A stretch of DNA of 64,000 nucleotides from G963676655 sp963678305 (GCA_963678305.2 CAXXVV010000011.1:310001-374000), one strand, 5' to 3'. Shown: positions 1 through 9,587, numbered from the stretch's first letter. Notes: generated by a model not told the origin, from the letters alone. Made by a program: numbers and translations.

Positions 1-1
1 A

Positions 2-493
2 AAAACAATCCGGATTTGGGCCGGGACCCGAGCTTCGGTAGATGCGGACGCAGAATACAGGACTGCGGTGGCTGAAGATATCAAAAGAGTGGCTGCGTTG
101 TCGGCTCAAGTAGGAATTTCAGTAAGTTTGGAATTTCACGGCGGAACTTTGACCGATACACGTGAATCGACGTTGGCACTTATGCCTGAAGTATTGGACC
201 ATAACATAAAATTCTATTGGCAGCCACCGGTGGGCAGTTCAGTTGCGGATAATCTGGAAACAATCGCTTTAATGGAACCGCGTGTTTCTAATATTCATGT
301 TTTTCACTGGAATATGATTGACGGCAGGCATAACCGGTTGTCCCTGAGCGAAGGGATTGATCAATGGATTCAGTATTTTGCCGCTCTTGATAGTATACAG
401 CCGAGAGTCGCGATGCTGGAATTCGTTAAGGAAGATGATGAAAGTCAATTTTATCAGGATGCCGAAGTTTTAAAAAAATTATTGAATAAGTGA
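2..493 (+). CDS. Sugar phosphate isomerase/epimerase-like TIM-barrel protein, 5' partial
   Basis: The reading frame is open from base 2, so the first part of the gene lies before the window; 163 residues are visible. The first in-window start (GTG at 68) is internal, because coding sequence (KTIRIWAGTRAS) continues upstream of it. The visible part looks like the second half of the xylose-isomerase-like TIM-barrel family (AP_endonuc_2 type): the strand LEFHGG carries a likely metal-binding Glu, NIHVFHWN a His, and AMLEFVKED a final Glu. Members isomerise or epimerise sugars, inositols and keto acids in the cytoplasm; the substrate cannot be told here. A GT-C glycosyltransferase gene follows after 7 bp, so the two may be co-transcribed. 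The family is fairly sure, the reaction is not. Confidence 0.75.
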   Translation, partial: KTIRIWAGTRASVDADAEYRTAVAEDIKRVAALSAQVGISVSLEFHGGTLTDTRESTLALMPEVLDHNIKFYWQPPVGSSVADNLETIALMEPRVSNIHVFHWNMIDGRHNRLSLSEGIDQWIQYFAALDSIQPRVAMLEFVKEDDESQFYQDAEVLKKLLNK

Positions 494-500
494 TGATTGA

Positions 501-2246
501 GTGGGAAGTAAAAAGTCAATTCACAAGAAAGACCTGAGTGCACTGATTTGTCTGTTTATAATAAGCATGCTTCTGGCAGCGCGCGGTATCATGGTTGGTT
601 TGCCTTCGGCCGAAAGGCAGAAATTGTCGCTTGGAGGCGTTGAGGCGGTTGATAAGGCTTTGCCGTTGGTGCATGAAGTGTTGAACTCCCAATTGGGTAC
701 GCGTTCGGAATTTCTGGATAAAACAGATAAAAAGCAGTTTGCTCCTTTGGCAAAAATTTCGCCATATGTCGATCAGGTTCGCAGTTTTCATCCGGATGAA
801 CAGTTTTCATTGAAACAAATAGCATCTATGGCAAAAAGGCGCAGTCCCAAGCCGGAAAGCTATATTTATAGTCCGTTTTTCTATTATCAAGTCGGAGCGG
901 CATTGGCCGCGGGAAAACTATTTGGAGCGATACCCGGAGAGACTTCGCTGGATTATTATCTGAAAAATCCAGATGATTTTAAGTCTTTTTACATCTGCGG
1001 CCGGATACTTTTTGTGCTTTATGGCATTTTTGCGCCTTGGATTGTTTATTTCTGCGCCAGACGACTGGCTTGTCGTCCCGGGAGAAGTTTTTTTGCAGCA
1101 GCGCTGGTGGGGACATTGCCATTGGTGGTTATTTCCGCTAAATTCATAAAACCGGAAGTTCCGGCGTTGCTTTATTCCGCGTTGGCGCTATTTTTCAGCA
1201 TCGGGATTCTCAGATATGGCCGATGGCGTGATTATGTATTGTCAGGTATCTGTATCGGCCTGGCTGGAGCTACTAAATATCCGGCTGCGTTCTGTTGTTT
1301 GTATGCCATAATGTATCACGTGGGCAGGCGGAAAAATAATTTCGATCCAAAACATCCGTTTATCCGGAAAGATTTACGACTTGCTTTGGCCGGAGTAATT
1401 GCTGGGACGACTTTTCTGATTTTGAATCCGACAATCATTGTAGATTTGCCGCGTTTTCTTGGAGATCTGCAGTGGATTAAAAGTGTTTCCCGTGAAGGAA
1501 ATCCTTTGTATAACATGTTCGATGCAACTATGCTTTACTTATATGATGCGTTTTTTTACACGATGGGTTTTGCCGCTTTTACCGTTATGGTTGCCGGCGT
1601 AGTTTATGTTTGCGTCAGGCCGCGCCGGGCTTATATTCTGCTGCTACCGACAATTGCGGTTTTTGCCTGGCTGGCTTCGCAAGGACTGTATGCGGAAGCA
1701 TACCTCATTCCGGCTTACGTTCCACTTGGGCTTTTAGCAGCGCGAGCAGTATTTGCGATCAAGCCCAAATATGTTAAATATGGAATCGCGGCATTTGTTC
1801 TGATTATGACTTTTGCCTGGACAACGGCCTGGAATAGCGCGGCCCAGGCTGAAAACGCCCGCATAACCGCAGTGCGCTGGATAAATGAAAATATTCCGGC
1901 CGGTTCTTCAATCGCGATAGAACGCTATCCGGTCAGCTACCGGGTGCCGATGTTTGACCCGGCCCGCTATAAAACCGTTATCCGGGATATTGACGGTGAC
2001 ACCGCAGCTAGGCATGCCGATTATTATATCGATACCTCTTTTCAATGGCTGAACGTACCTTTTTACGAACGTTATTCCGGAGTTAAAGACGAGAAGCCGC
2101 CGTTTGACAATTTTACGAAACTGCGGATGATTGAATATGTACCGAAAGTATTCGGTCTGATACCTCTGAAGCGACGTCACCGGATTACCCATTATATGGA
2201 AGTTATTGCTCCGGTCATTATTATCTACAAAAGGGAATCTGAATAA
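501..2246 (+). CDS. GT-C fold (GT39/ArnT-like) membrane glycosyltransferase
   Basis: This 581-residue polytopic membrane protein has an N-terminal transmembrane segment (about residues 13-33), then a long outer loop, then around ten hydrophobic helices, and a soluble C-terminal domain (about 460-581). A short acidic motif in the first loop (SFHPDEQF) resembles the DE-containing loop that binds the metal and lipid-phosphate sugar in GT39/GT83-type enzymes. Such proteins move a sugar from a polyprenyl-phosphate carrier onto a lipid or protein on the outer face of the inner membrane. The GTG start at 501 is the longest choice and lacks a convincing ribosome site; a start at the ATG near 567 is possible but would cut the first helix. 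The stop overlaps the next gene by one base (TAATG), indicating translational coupling. Confidence 0.72.
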   Translation: MGSKKSIHKKDLSALICLFIISMLLAARGIMVGLPSAERQKLSLGGVEAVDKALPLVHEVLNSQLGTRSEFLDKTDKKQFAPLAKISPYVDQVRSFHPDEQFSLKQIASMAKRRSPKPESYIYSPFFYYQVGAALAAGKLFGAIPGETSLDYYLKNPDDFKSFYICGRILFVLYGIFAPWIVYFCARRLACRPGRSFFAAALVGTLPLVVISAKFIKPEVPALLYSALALFFSIGILRYGRWRDYVLSGICIGLAGATKYPAAFCCLYAIMYHVGRRKNNFDPKHPFIRKDLRLALAGVIAGTTFLILNPTIIVDLPRFLGDLQWIKSVSREGNPLYNMFDATMLYLYDAFFYTMGFAAFTVMVAGVVYVCVRPRRAYILLLPTIAVFAWLASQGLYAEAYLIPAYVPLGLLAARAVFAIKPKYVKYGIAAFVLIMTFAWTTAWNSAAQAENARITAVRWINENIPAGSSIAIERYPVSYRVPMFDPARYKTVIRDIDGDTAARHADYYIDTSFQWLNVPFYERYSGVKDEKPPFDNFTKLRMIEYVPKVFGLIPLKRRHRITHYMEVIAPVIIIYKRESE

Positions 2247-3646
2247 TGACCTTATTTCTCGAGCACATGGCGGCTGCCTGCAAGCGTAAAGGCCGTCCGG
2301 GGGGATACCGTGAAATAATCCTGATAGCATATCCGCTGATTATTATGAGTGCGGGGCATACCGTTATGCAGTTTTTCGACCGTAAATTTCTGGCTGAAAA
2401 CTCCACGGTGGATGTAGCGGCGGCATTTCCTGCCGGTGTTTTGTCCTTTACGATGTTTTGCTTCTTTATGGTTTCGGCGAATTTTACATCCGCCCTGGTA
2501 GCACAGGCCTGGGGAGCAAAAAAATTTGACGACTGTGTCAAAGCAAGTTGGAACGGTTTTTATTTTGCGTTGGTGGCGGCGTTTATTGTAACTTTTGCGC
2601 TACCGCCGCTAGGTTTAATGATAATAGAGAACAGCGGCCATTCGGCTGCGTTGATAGTCCGGGAAAAGGAGTATTTCAATATCCTGATGCCTGGTGGAGC
2701 GTTCATTTGTCTTGGAGCGCCTTTTTTCGCTTTTTTCAGCGGACGCGGCAGAACTATGCTGGTCGCGATTATCAATACCGGTGGATGTGCTTTGAACCTG
2801 CTGCTCAACTGGATTTTTATTTTTGGGAATCTGGGAAGTCCGCCAATGGGGATTTTCGGGGCCGGACTTGGAACCGCGTTATCGTCCGTGGCGACTTTTT
2901 TCTGTATTTTGATTATTTTTCTGATGCAGCCGCAACGGCATTTCAGAACGCGGCGGGCCAGACGGCCAAACCGGAGAATGATGATGACGCTGTTGTCACG
3001 CGGCGCGCCTTCGGGGCTGCAAGTGTTTTTTGAGCTTGGGGCCTTTACTTTGGTCAGTTTTCTGATCGGTCATCTGGGGGCGGTCCCAATGGCCGCAACG
3101 ACAATTGCGCTCAGCGTTTGCTCGCTCAGCTTTCTGCCGCTGCTCGGGACCTCAGAGGCTACCTCGATCGTTGTCGGACAGTACATCGGTTCGGAGCAGA
3201 TTGATATTTCCGAGGCGGCAACTCATCGCGCCTGGCGGATGGCAATCGTTTATATGACGATTTGCAGTACTTGTTATGTCTTGTTTCCTGATTTTCTGGT
3301 CGGATTATTCAGTCCGGATAATTCCGGAGCTGATTTTATCGAGGTAATGAGGGTTGGTAAAATTTTGCTTATTTGCGCCGCCATATTCAATTTCTTCGAC
3401 GCGACCAAATTTATTTTCATGGGCGCGTTAAGAGGAGCCGGGGATACTCGTGCGGTCATGGTGATCTGTATTGCCAGCGCCTGGTTGCTGCATGCTCCGG
3501 GAGTATGGATATTAGCCAAATATTTTAAGGCAGACGTCGTAACTATATGGATGTATATAACCTTTTATATCATCTTTGAATCATTACTGGTCTATTGGCG
3601 CTTCCGTTACGGGGCCTGGAAAAAGCTCCGGTTGATCGAAAAGTAA
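2246..3646 (+). CDS. MATE family efflux transporter
   Basis: A 466-residue membrane protein with about twelve hydrophobic segments arranged as two similar halves, as in MATE/NorM Na+- or H+-coupled exporters. Recognisable features are the early LIIMSAGHTVMQFFDR helix, the repeated GAGLGTALSS and GALRGAGDTRAVM loops of the two halves, and the VGQYIGS motif. Length fits the family (450-480). It would export an organic cation, drug or metabolite across the inner membrane. It begins inside the stop of the glycosyltransferase gene, so a role in moving a lipid-linked sugar is conceivable but unproven; the distant MATE relatives of polysaccharide flippases look different. It is followed by a convergent gene and a small hairpin. 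Confidence 0.88.
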   Translation: MTLFLEHMAAACKRKGRPGGYREIILIAYPLIIMSAGHTVMQFFDRKFLAENSTVDVAAAFPAGVLSFTMFCFFMVSANFTSALVAQAWGAKKFDDCVKASWNGFYFALVAAFIVTFALPPLGLMIIENSGHSAALIVREKEYFNILMPGGAFICLGAPFFAFFSGRGRTMLVAIINTGGCALNLLLNWIFIFGNLGSPPMGIFGAGLGTALSSVATFFCILIIFLMQPQRHFRTRRARRPNRRMMMTLLSRGAPSGLQVFFELGAFTLVSFLIGHLGAVPMAATTIALSVCSLSFLPLLGTSEATSIVVGQYIGSEQIDISEAATHRAWRMAIVYMTICSTCYVLFPDFLVGLFSPDNSGADFIEVMRVGKILLICAAIFNFFDATKFIFMGALRGAGDTRAVMVICIASAWLLHAPGVWILAKYFKADVVTIWMYITFYIIFESLLVYWRFRYGAWKKLRLIEK

Positions 3647-3665
3647 TTAACCGCATTTTCCCATG

Positions 3666-3687
3666 AAGCCGCCAGAGAAAGCGGCTT
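3666..3687. terminator. Possible terminator hairpin between convergent genes
   Basis: AAGCCGC and GCGGCTT form a perfect 7-bp stem with an 8-base loop in the 80-bp gap between the MATE gene and the convergent symporter gene. There is no strong U-tract on either side, so it would be a weak or bidirectional terminator at best. Confidence 0.4.
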
Positions 3688-3726
3688 GTTGGGGAAAATC
3701 TTACAAGCTTATTCCAGCTTTGCCGA

Positions 3727-6075
3727 TTATTTCTTTTCTTCCTGCGGCTTGTCTTCAGTCGTTTCTTTTTCTTTAGGGCTTTCCTTGTCGATTGCCTCCA
3801 TCGCTGCTTTGTCAGCTAATGACATGTGGGCTTCAACCCGGCCGTCATCAAGCGGATTTATTGCCCGTTCCTTCAGAGAATGGAACATTCGCAACAGATC
3901 AACAAAACCGCCGATACCAAACCAGAATACCGAAATCGTCGCCAGACAAAGCGGTACGGCCAGGAAAACGACGAAGAAATACCGCCCCCACCATTCGAGT
4001 GGCCACGGAGTGAAGAAAGTATTCCAGACAATGACCCCAACAAATGTGCAGAGGAAGGTCCAGATGAAGCTCTGGGTAAAGAAAGCCCAGGCGATGACTT
4101 TGTCCCCGGTGGTATATTCTTTGGTGATGCCGACCATTTTGAGAAAGATATTGCGCAGTGAAAACGTGAATTGTTCTTTGTTTTCGCCGTCAAGGTTATA
4201 TTTTCCACGATGCAGCATCCGGTCAAGGTTAAACGGCTCTTTCATTGTGAAATACGAAACAACACAGTAAAGGAACAGGGTAATCAACGAGATCAAGAAG
4301 AAAATTTCATAGCTGTTAATCGGGAACTTAACGGGGTTCATTTCCCAGACCACGTAAGGATTAAGCGGTCCGGATACGGTAGACAAAAAGTTGGAAACCG
4401 GTTCGACCAAACCATTGTTTTCAAGCCACGGATAGACTATGTCGGCCCAGTTGCGTTTTACGAAAATCGCGCCAAGGGCAAGAACCATTCCGGTTATCAG
4501 CGAAGTGAATGCCCCCGCGGTTGTGCCGAATCGGCTGTAAAGACCGAAGATCATGACCGGCGCGCATCCGCCCAGCCACATGGAGACCATGATCATAACA
4601 AACAGCTGAATATAGTCTAACTGAGCCATAAATGTGGAGCCGATTACGAAAACCACCCCGATGCCGATTGAAACCAGACGCAGCACCCAGACATGTTGCT
4701 TCAATGTAAACGGGGTTTTTCGGAACGGCAGAATTACGTCCTGGGCAATGGTGACCGCTGCACTGTAGATACGGGTGTTGTCGGTTGAGATCATCGCCAG
4801 CACCATTAGCAGCATGAAAAGTCCCAATAATCCTGATGGCAGCAGTTTGCGCATGGATGACGCAAGCATTTCCTGATGGAACAGCGTGCGGAACTGTTGG
4901 AATTTAGAATTTCCCTGAACATCGCCCTGCAGTTCAATCAGCTTTTTATGTGCGGCGTCAAGAACGGGAGTGTCCAGGTTGTGTCTGTGAGACAGCGGTG
5001 GATCAACACCGATCTGATGAACCTGAGCCGGAACTGCTTTTACGGTTGCAATTAAGGCATCACGCTGGGCCGGATCAGAAATTAATTCCTTGGAGATATG
5101 TGCGGACATATTATCCCGGATTTCTTTTGCTTGAGGCGCAAAATTGCGTTGATTCAACAGGGTAATAATAGTCAGCGCTATTAAAACATAGAGAATAATA
5201 GAGATTTGTCCGCGCCAGGCGCCAAGAATAGATGCCATTTTTTGTTCGTGCGGATTTTTCGCGGCAGAGGATAGTCCGGCACCGATCCAGCTGGCCCGGT
5301 GAAAAACGCTGTTGAAAATCATTACTACAACGAAGAAAATGTTGAAATCCCGCAGCTTTGAGACATCATACGGATTGATAAAGCTTTCTCCCTGGGCGCG
5401 GTCCATCATGACCGGGACTATTTCATTTTGCCAACTGAAGTTGTAGAGAATAAAAAAGATGAAAATCACGATCAGCGGAAAGCAGAACATTCCCTGGATG
5501 GCATCGGTAATAACCATTGCCAGGGTTCCCCCCATGCAAATAATCGAAATAGCCATTGTCAGACAGAGCAGGATAATTAACGAAAAGGTTGGAACCTGGA
5601 GTCCAAAAACACTTACATGATGTGGAAGGTCAAGAAAATAAATGAAAAACCGTGCCGCGATCGCCGGCATAATTGAATTCGCCAGAACCTCTGAGATACT
5701 GCGCAGGGCGGCCGCGAAAATACGAAATGGCCGGTTGTAGCGCATTTCAAGGAATTGTCCGAGCGACATTGATTTGGTTTCGCGGAAACGGTACACACAG
5801 TAACCGGACAGAGCCATGACCATGCCGATCGGGCCGATTACCAGCATCCAGAATTGAATTGCGAATCCGGTTTTATAGTGAGACTCAACGTAGGCAACCA
5901 GGGTAATGATCGACAGTGCGTTGGCTACGTCGCTGGCGCAGATAACGTAACGTCCGCAAACCCGGCCGGCTGAAAGAAAGTCCGCCACACTGCGTACATA
6001 CTTACGGGCGTGAAATCCCATGAATAAAACAAAACTTACCGGAACTACTACAATCAACCAGTCAATTAGACCCAT
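3727..6075 (-). CDS. Sodium:solute symporter (SSS family), extended form
   Basis: A 782-residue inner-membrane protein with about 14-15 hydrophobic helices. The first 200 residues show the SSS pattern: helix 1 (LIDWLIVVVPVSFVLF), the FLSAGRVCGRYVICAS motif typical of SLC5-like carriers, and GQFLEMRYNRP. These carriers import sugars, sialic acid, inositol or carboxylates with Na+. It is longer than the usual 500-600 residues: there is a soluble insert at about 310-400 and a C-terminal extension with two or three extra helices (about 640-720), ending in a very charged tail (KESPKEKETTEDKPQEEKK). The start is preceded by AACAGGTGAG, a usable ribosome site. It stands alone, probably serving the surrounding glycoside-degradation genes. 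Confidence 0.88.
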   Translation of the reverse strand: MGLIDWLIVVVPVSFVLFMGFHARKYVRSVADFLSAGRVCGRYVICASDVANALSIITLVAYVESHYKTGFAIQFWMLVIGPIGMVMALSGYCVYRFRETKSMSLGQFLEMRYNRPFRIFAAALRSISEVLANSIMPAIAARFFIYFLDLPHHVSVFGLQVPTFSLIILLCLTMAISIICMGGTLAMVITDAIQGMFCFPLIVIFIFFILYNFSWQNEIVPVMMDRAQGESFINPYDVSKLRDFNIFFVVVMIFNSVFHRASWIGAGLSSAAKNPHEQKMASILGAWRGQISIILYVLIALTIITLLNQRNFAPQAKEIRDNMSAHISKELISDPAQRDALIATVKAVPAQVHQIGVDPPLSHRHNLDTPVLDAAHKKLIELQGDVQGNSKFQQFRTLFHQEMLASSMRKLLPSGLLGLFMLLMVLAMISTDNTRIYSAAVTIAQDVILPFRKTPFTLKQHVWVLRLVSIGIGVVFVIGSTFMAQLDYIQLFVMIMVSMWLGGCAPVMIFGLYSRFGTTAGAFTSLITGMVLALGAIFVKRNWADIVYPWLENNGLVEPVSNFLSTVSGPLNPYVVWEMNPVKFPINSYEIFFLISLITLFLYCVVSYFTMKEPFNLDRMLHRGKYNLDGENKEQFTFSLRNIFLKMVGITKEYTTGDKVIAWAFFTQSFIWTFLCTFVGVIVWNTFFTPWPLEWWGRYFFVVFLAVPLCLATISVFWFGIGGFVDLLRMFHSLKERAINPLDDGRVEAHMSLADKAAMEAIDKESPKEKETTEDKPQEEKK

Positions 6076-6418
6076 TTCTCACCTGTTGTTAAACCTTTAT
6101 TTTTATTTTAAGTTTATAATAATTTTTCATACTTCTCTGACAATACAAACAATTGGCGTACCAGAAAATTTGTGGCCAGGCACCGTCAGGGAAAATAGTA
6201 TACTACTCTCTTTCAGCTGTTTTGTCAAGACGTTTTTGTGGAATAATTCCAGAATATCTGATTTTTATATCATGCTTTATTCGTATCAAAATATTCAGAC
6301 GGTTTGATTGTTTTTTATTTGTAATGGCTTTGTTTTTAAAATGATATGAATAATAAAAGAGGTTTTGAGTAGGTTGTGGACAGAGAAAACAAAGATGTTC
6401 CGGACTTAGATAAAGCCT
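6076..6418. other. AT-rich intergenic region upstream of the symporter
   Basis: This 343-bp AT-rich gap separates the permease stop from the symporter start, both on the minus strand. It holds the candidate symporter promoter and leader. No convincing gene, tRNA or strong terminator was seen; short open frames here have neither ribosome sites nor family-like sequence. Confidence 0.6.
6116..6143 (-). promoter_or_regulatory. Candidate sigma70 promoter of the symporter gene
   Basis: Read on the minus strand: TTGTCA, 16 bp, TATTAT, about 40 bp before the symporter start. Assigned by eye in an AT-rich region, so chance occurrence is possible. Confidence 0.4.
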
Positions 6419-7735
6419 TTACGCTTTTTTATCCAGGCGGATTCTGGGGTCGGCCCAAACGTAGGCAATATCGACCAGCAGGTTGATTCCGACATAAAGG
6501 ATCGCGCTGACGATTACCAGGGCTTTGAGCAGTTGTAGATCGGAATTGTTTAAGGCTTCGATTCCGGTGTATCCGAGTCCGGGAATGCCGAAAAAAGTTT
6601 CTAAAAGCAGGCTGCCGGTGAACAGGAACGGTAAACTCGCACCGGCCCGGGTCAGAATCGCCACCCCGGCATTGCGCAGCAGATGTTTGCCGTAAACCGA
6701 TACCGGAGAACAGCCTTTCGCTACCGCGGTTCGCAGATATTCACTTCGCAGTTCATTGACGAATACAGTACGGTAGAAGCGGACATTCGCGCCGACCGAA
6801 CTGATGATTCCGATGCAGACAGGTAATAACAAAAATTTAAGACTACCCCAGCCCCAGACCGGAAAGATATTCCAGTAATAGCCAAGAAACCATTGTCCGG
6901 CAATGATAAAAACCAAATAACTTACGCTCATGCCGATAACCGCGATCAAAACAATACCCCGGTCAATGATCGTGTCTTTGAAAGCAACTGCAATCAGGGC
7001 CAGAATAATGCCGAAGATCAGTTCCCCGAAGAAAATCGGAACCATCAAACTGAGTGAAGGGCCCAGACCACGCCAGATAATTTTATTGACCGGTTCACGA
7101 GTCAGCAGAGTTTTGCCGAAATTGAAAAAAGTGAAATAAGGCGCTTCACCTGTAAATGAAACAAGTTCATTTATTGCGCCGAAAAACTGTGAATCAAAGA
7201 AAGAATCCTGTTCGCGGAAAAAATCAACCTTTTTGAAAAGAGTATCGCCCTGGTAAGACTCGAAATATAATATTTCTACATCTGAAGGAATATCGAAATA
7301 ATTAGTTGAGAAACCGTTATCTTGAGAATAGTAGGTTATGCCCTGGTATTTGAAGGCCCCGGCGAACGTAACCCGGCACATAAGGGGTTTTTTCAACTGA
7401 AAATTGCGTCGGAACAAAAGGCGGCCGTGTTTAAGGTTCAGATATTTTTGGCCGAAATTTGACTCGCCTTTGACTCTGACTCCCCGCGGCAGTCGCGCAT
7501 CTGCAAAATCGACTGATCGAAAAGTCTCGGTCCGGCGGTAATAACCAAAGAACAGCGGCTTATCGCTACCCAGTTCGTTTCGTAAGTCTTCCACTTCGCG
7601 CGGTGAAGGATTTTTGCCCAGCAATGCCGCTGCCGGATCTCCAGCCGCAGCGTTGAACAGCAGGAACGTCAGCAGTAAAACCCCGAAAATAATAAGAATT
7701 GAATAGATGATGCGGCGTATGATATAACGAAACAT
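6419..7735 (-). CDS. Orphan OppB/DppB-like ABC transporter permease
   Basis: This 438-residue protein is an inner-membrane permease of the peptide/nickel (OppB) type. The N-terminal helix (YIIRRIIYSILIIFGVLLL) and the sequence AAGDPAAALLGKNPS are family hallmarks. The EAA loop that contacts the ATPase is clear near residue 340 (EYLRTAVAKGCSPVSVYGK), and LLETFFGIPGLGY follows. Between helix 1 and helix 2 lies a soluble domain of roughly 150 residues (about 60-215), larger than in OppB and reminiscent of YejB-type permeases. The partner permease, ATPases and binding protein are not adjacent. It lies 23 bp after the sulfatase gene on the same strand, so the two are probably co-transcribed. Its substrate (oligosaccharide or peptide) is unknown. 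Confidence 0.82.
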   Translation of the reverse strand: MFRYIIRRIIYSILIIFGVLLLTFLLFNAAAGDPAAALLGKNPSPREVEDLRNELGSDKPLFFGYYRRTETFRSVDFADARLPRGVRVKGESNFGQKYLNLKHGRLLFRRNFQLKKPLMCRVTFAGAFKYQGITYYSQDNGFSTNYFDIPSDVEILYFESYQGDTLFKKVDFFREQDSFFDSQFFGAINELVSFTGEAPYFTFFNFGKTLLTREPVNKIIWRGLGPSLSLMVPIFFGELIFGIILALIAVAFKDTIIDRGIVLIAVIGMSVSYLVFIIAGQWFLGYYWNIFPVWGWGSLKFLLLPVCIGIISSVGANVRFYRTVFVNELRSEYLRTAVAKGCSPVSVYGKHLLRNAGVAILTRAGASLPFLFTGSLLLETFFGIPGLGYTGIEALNNSDLQLLKALVIVSAILYVGINLLVDIAYVWADPRIRLDKKA

Positions 7736-7758
7736 GCCGGTTAATTCCTCATTTCCGG

Positions 7759-9189
7759 TTATCTTGCACTGGGACCGGTTACCGTAACCGCGTCAAGCGC
7801 ACGGTGCCGCTCGTCCAGTTCCTTTTTCATGGCGGTAATGATTTCCGCATAATCGGTCGAATCAAATAAATTATTCAGCTCCTGCGGATCCTCGTTCAAA
7901 TCATAAAACTCGTAAATCACTTTGTCCCCGGCGAGCCCGCGCATCAGTTTCATGCCGTTTCGAGTCAGCATTGATTCATTTTCATTTTTGAAAAACGCGC
8001 CCGGTTCCCATGCTTCCGGCGACTCTTTAAAAATTACGGACATATCGCGGGAATCTGTATCTTCCGGGATTTCAGTTCCGGCCCAGTTCAGGCAGGCGGC
8101 AAAAAGATCAAGATTGCTCAACTCGCTGTCAATCCGTTCACCGTGCAGGGCTTCCGGATGACGGATAATCAATGGAACATGGGTTGATCCTTCATGCGGC
8201 GAGCCTTTATAGAAGAGTTTGTACTGCCCGTTGTAGTCACCATGGTCGGCGGTGAAAATTACGATTGTATCGTCCCACAGTCCGTTGTCTTTCATCCAGT
8301 CGAAAAGTTCTCCCAGGCAGTGATCGATAAAACTGACATAACCGTAATAGGCGGACATCATACGTTTCCAGTCGTCTTCCCGCCAACCGTTTTGATGACG
8401 TCGATCAACCATAAACATCTTCTGCTGCGCCAGCGGTTTACCGGACATTTCGGTGTAAAAACTTTCCGGGAGCGGAATAGTTTCAGGCGGGTACATGGAA
8501 AAGTCCCACGGCGGTGGACAAAGATATGGTTGATGAGGCCCGTAGATACCGATGTTCAGGAAGAATGGTTTGTCTTTGTCCCGTTCGGAGTCCATATACT
8601 TGATGGATTCCCTGACGCACCAGGCCGCTTCATGGTGTTCCGGTTTTTGCGCCACGTCGGTTCCCAGGATAAACCTGGCTTCATCTCCGTTCGGGTAATT
8701 GCTTTCGTCCTCAGTGAAACGCCGGATCACCGTTTCAATGTCTCCGTCATATAATTCATCGGCAAGGTATTTCACGTAAGCCGAATCATAGGCCTCGTCT
8801 CTCAGGTAATTAGTATATGGAGCGTCGTTGCGCATAAAATAACGGAATCCGAAATGCCGTTTAAACGGTTTCAGGTGCAGTTTGCCGACCAACGCGGTAT
8901 CGTAGCCGGCCGCGGTAAGCAATTCCGGCAGCACCGGCTGGTCGGGGTCGGCGTATTCAATATGATTGTTCTGACTGCCGTGCCGGTCGGCGTTGAGTCC
9001 GCTGAACATGCAGGCCCGCGACGGGCCGCACGCCATCGAAGCGCAGTAAGCCGATGAAAACAAAGTGCCGTCCGCAGCCAGCGCGTCAAGGTTGGGAGTC
9101 TTGACCACCGGATGGTCGAGACAGCTCAATGCGGCATGGTTGTATTGATCCGCGACAATATATATAATGTTGGGCCGTTCCTGGGGCAT
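7759..9189 (-). CDS. Formylglycine-dependent sulfatase (S1 family)
   Basis: A 476-residue alkaline-phosphatase-fold sulfatase that removes sulfate esters, probably from a sugar. The N-terminus gives the first metal site (NIIYIVADQ), and CGPSRACMFSGL near residue 55 is the C-x-P-S-R signature whose Cys must be converted to formylglycine. Later come FLNIGIYGPHQPY and IVIFTADHGDYNGQ (metal-binding Asp/His). The ATG at 9189 (with GGA upstream) is preferred over the TTG two codons earlier. No signal peptide is visible, so the enzyme should act in the cytoplasm on imported substrate. No maturation enzyme (anSME or FGE) is recognised in the window. Confidence 0.9.
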   Translation of the reverse strand: MPQERPNIIYIVADQYNHAALSCLDHPVVKTPNLDALAADGTLFSSAYCASMACGPSRACMFSGLNADRHGSQNNHIEYADPDQPVLPELLTAAGYDTALVGKLHLKPFKRHFGFRYFMRNDAPYTNYLRDEAYDSAYVKYLADELYDGDIETVIRRFTEDESNYPNGDEARFILGTDVAQKPEHHEAAWCVRESIKYMDSERDKDKPFFLNIGIYGPHQPYLCPPPWDFSMYPPETIPLPESFYTEMSGKPLAQQKMFMVDRRHQNGWREDDWKRMMSAYYGYVSFIDHCLGELFDWMKDNGLWDDTIVIFTADHGDYNGQYKLFYKGSPHEGSTHVPLIIRHPEALHGERIDSELSNLDLFAACLNWAGTEIPEDTDSRDMSVIFKESPEAWEPGAFFKNENESMLTRNGMKLMRGLAGDKVIYEFYDLNEDPQELNNLFDSTDYAEIITAMKKELDERHRALDAVTVTGPSAR

Positions 9190-9346
9190 AATCAAAATTC
9201 CATGTTAGTTGAATAAAGATAATATTACTCATCAACAGGAAAATGCAATCCTGACGAGTTAATTTACCATAGAATCAGCAAAAAGGTTGATTTCTATGAA
9301 ATAGAATGGAAGTGTGACAACAGAAAAATAGCCAATAATATAGGCA

Positions 9347-9568
9347 TTATTCCGGGTTAAGGGTTCGACTTATATCGTCTTTTGTACCGAATTTTCCGTC
9401 TTTACCCGAGCTGGTAACCTGATATTGTGATTTTCCATCAACAGTATTTTTTTCCACTTTCATTGTGTTATTCCAGGCGTCAATGAATTTATTTTCGTTT
9501 TCCGCCAGGTACTTTTCCCTTTCATGAAAAAAGGCCTTTTCAAGTGTCGACTTCTTTAAATTGGCAGT
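9347..9568 (-). pseudogene. Remnant: C-terminal end of a GspG/pseudopilin-like gene
   Basis: A 73-codon open frame runs from just after a TAA to a TAA stop with no plausible start, directly downstream of the large glycosidase gene. Its last 25 residues (VTSSGKDGKFGTKDDI near the end) resemble the Asp-rich C-terminal loop common in GspG-like pseudopilins and related PVC proteins. The first half is charged and helical (KKSTLEKAFFHEREKYLAE). I read it as the surviving 3' end of a lost pseudopilin-type gene. A 38-residue product from the internal ATG is possible but unlikely. Confidence 0.6.
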
Positions 9569-9587
9569 TTAGTAAATGTTAATAAAA

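Noticed and set aside
2548..3033. A 161-residue plus-strand frame inside the MATE gene
   Set aside because: It is a shifted frame of the transporter gene; the composition (many Phe, Cys and Arg) is that of an out-of-frame membrane protein gene.
8194..8754. A 186-residue frame antisense to the first sulfatase; similar antisense frames at 17037-17825, 3686-4270 and 26861-27565
   Set aside because: All lie entirely opposite well-supported genes with signature motifs and have no start signals or family-like sequence of their own.
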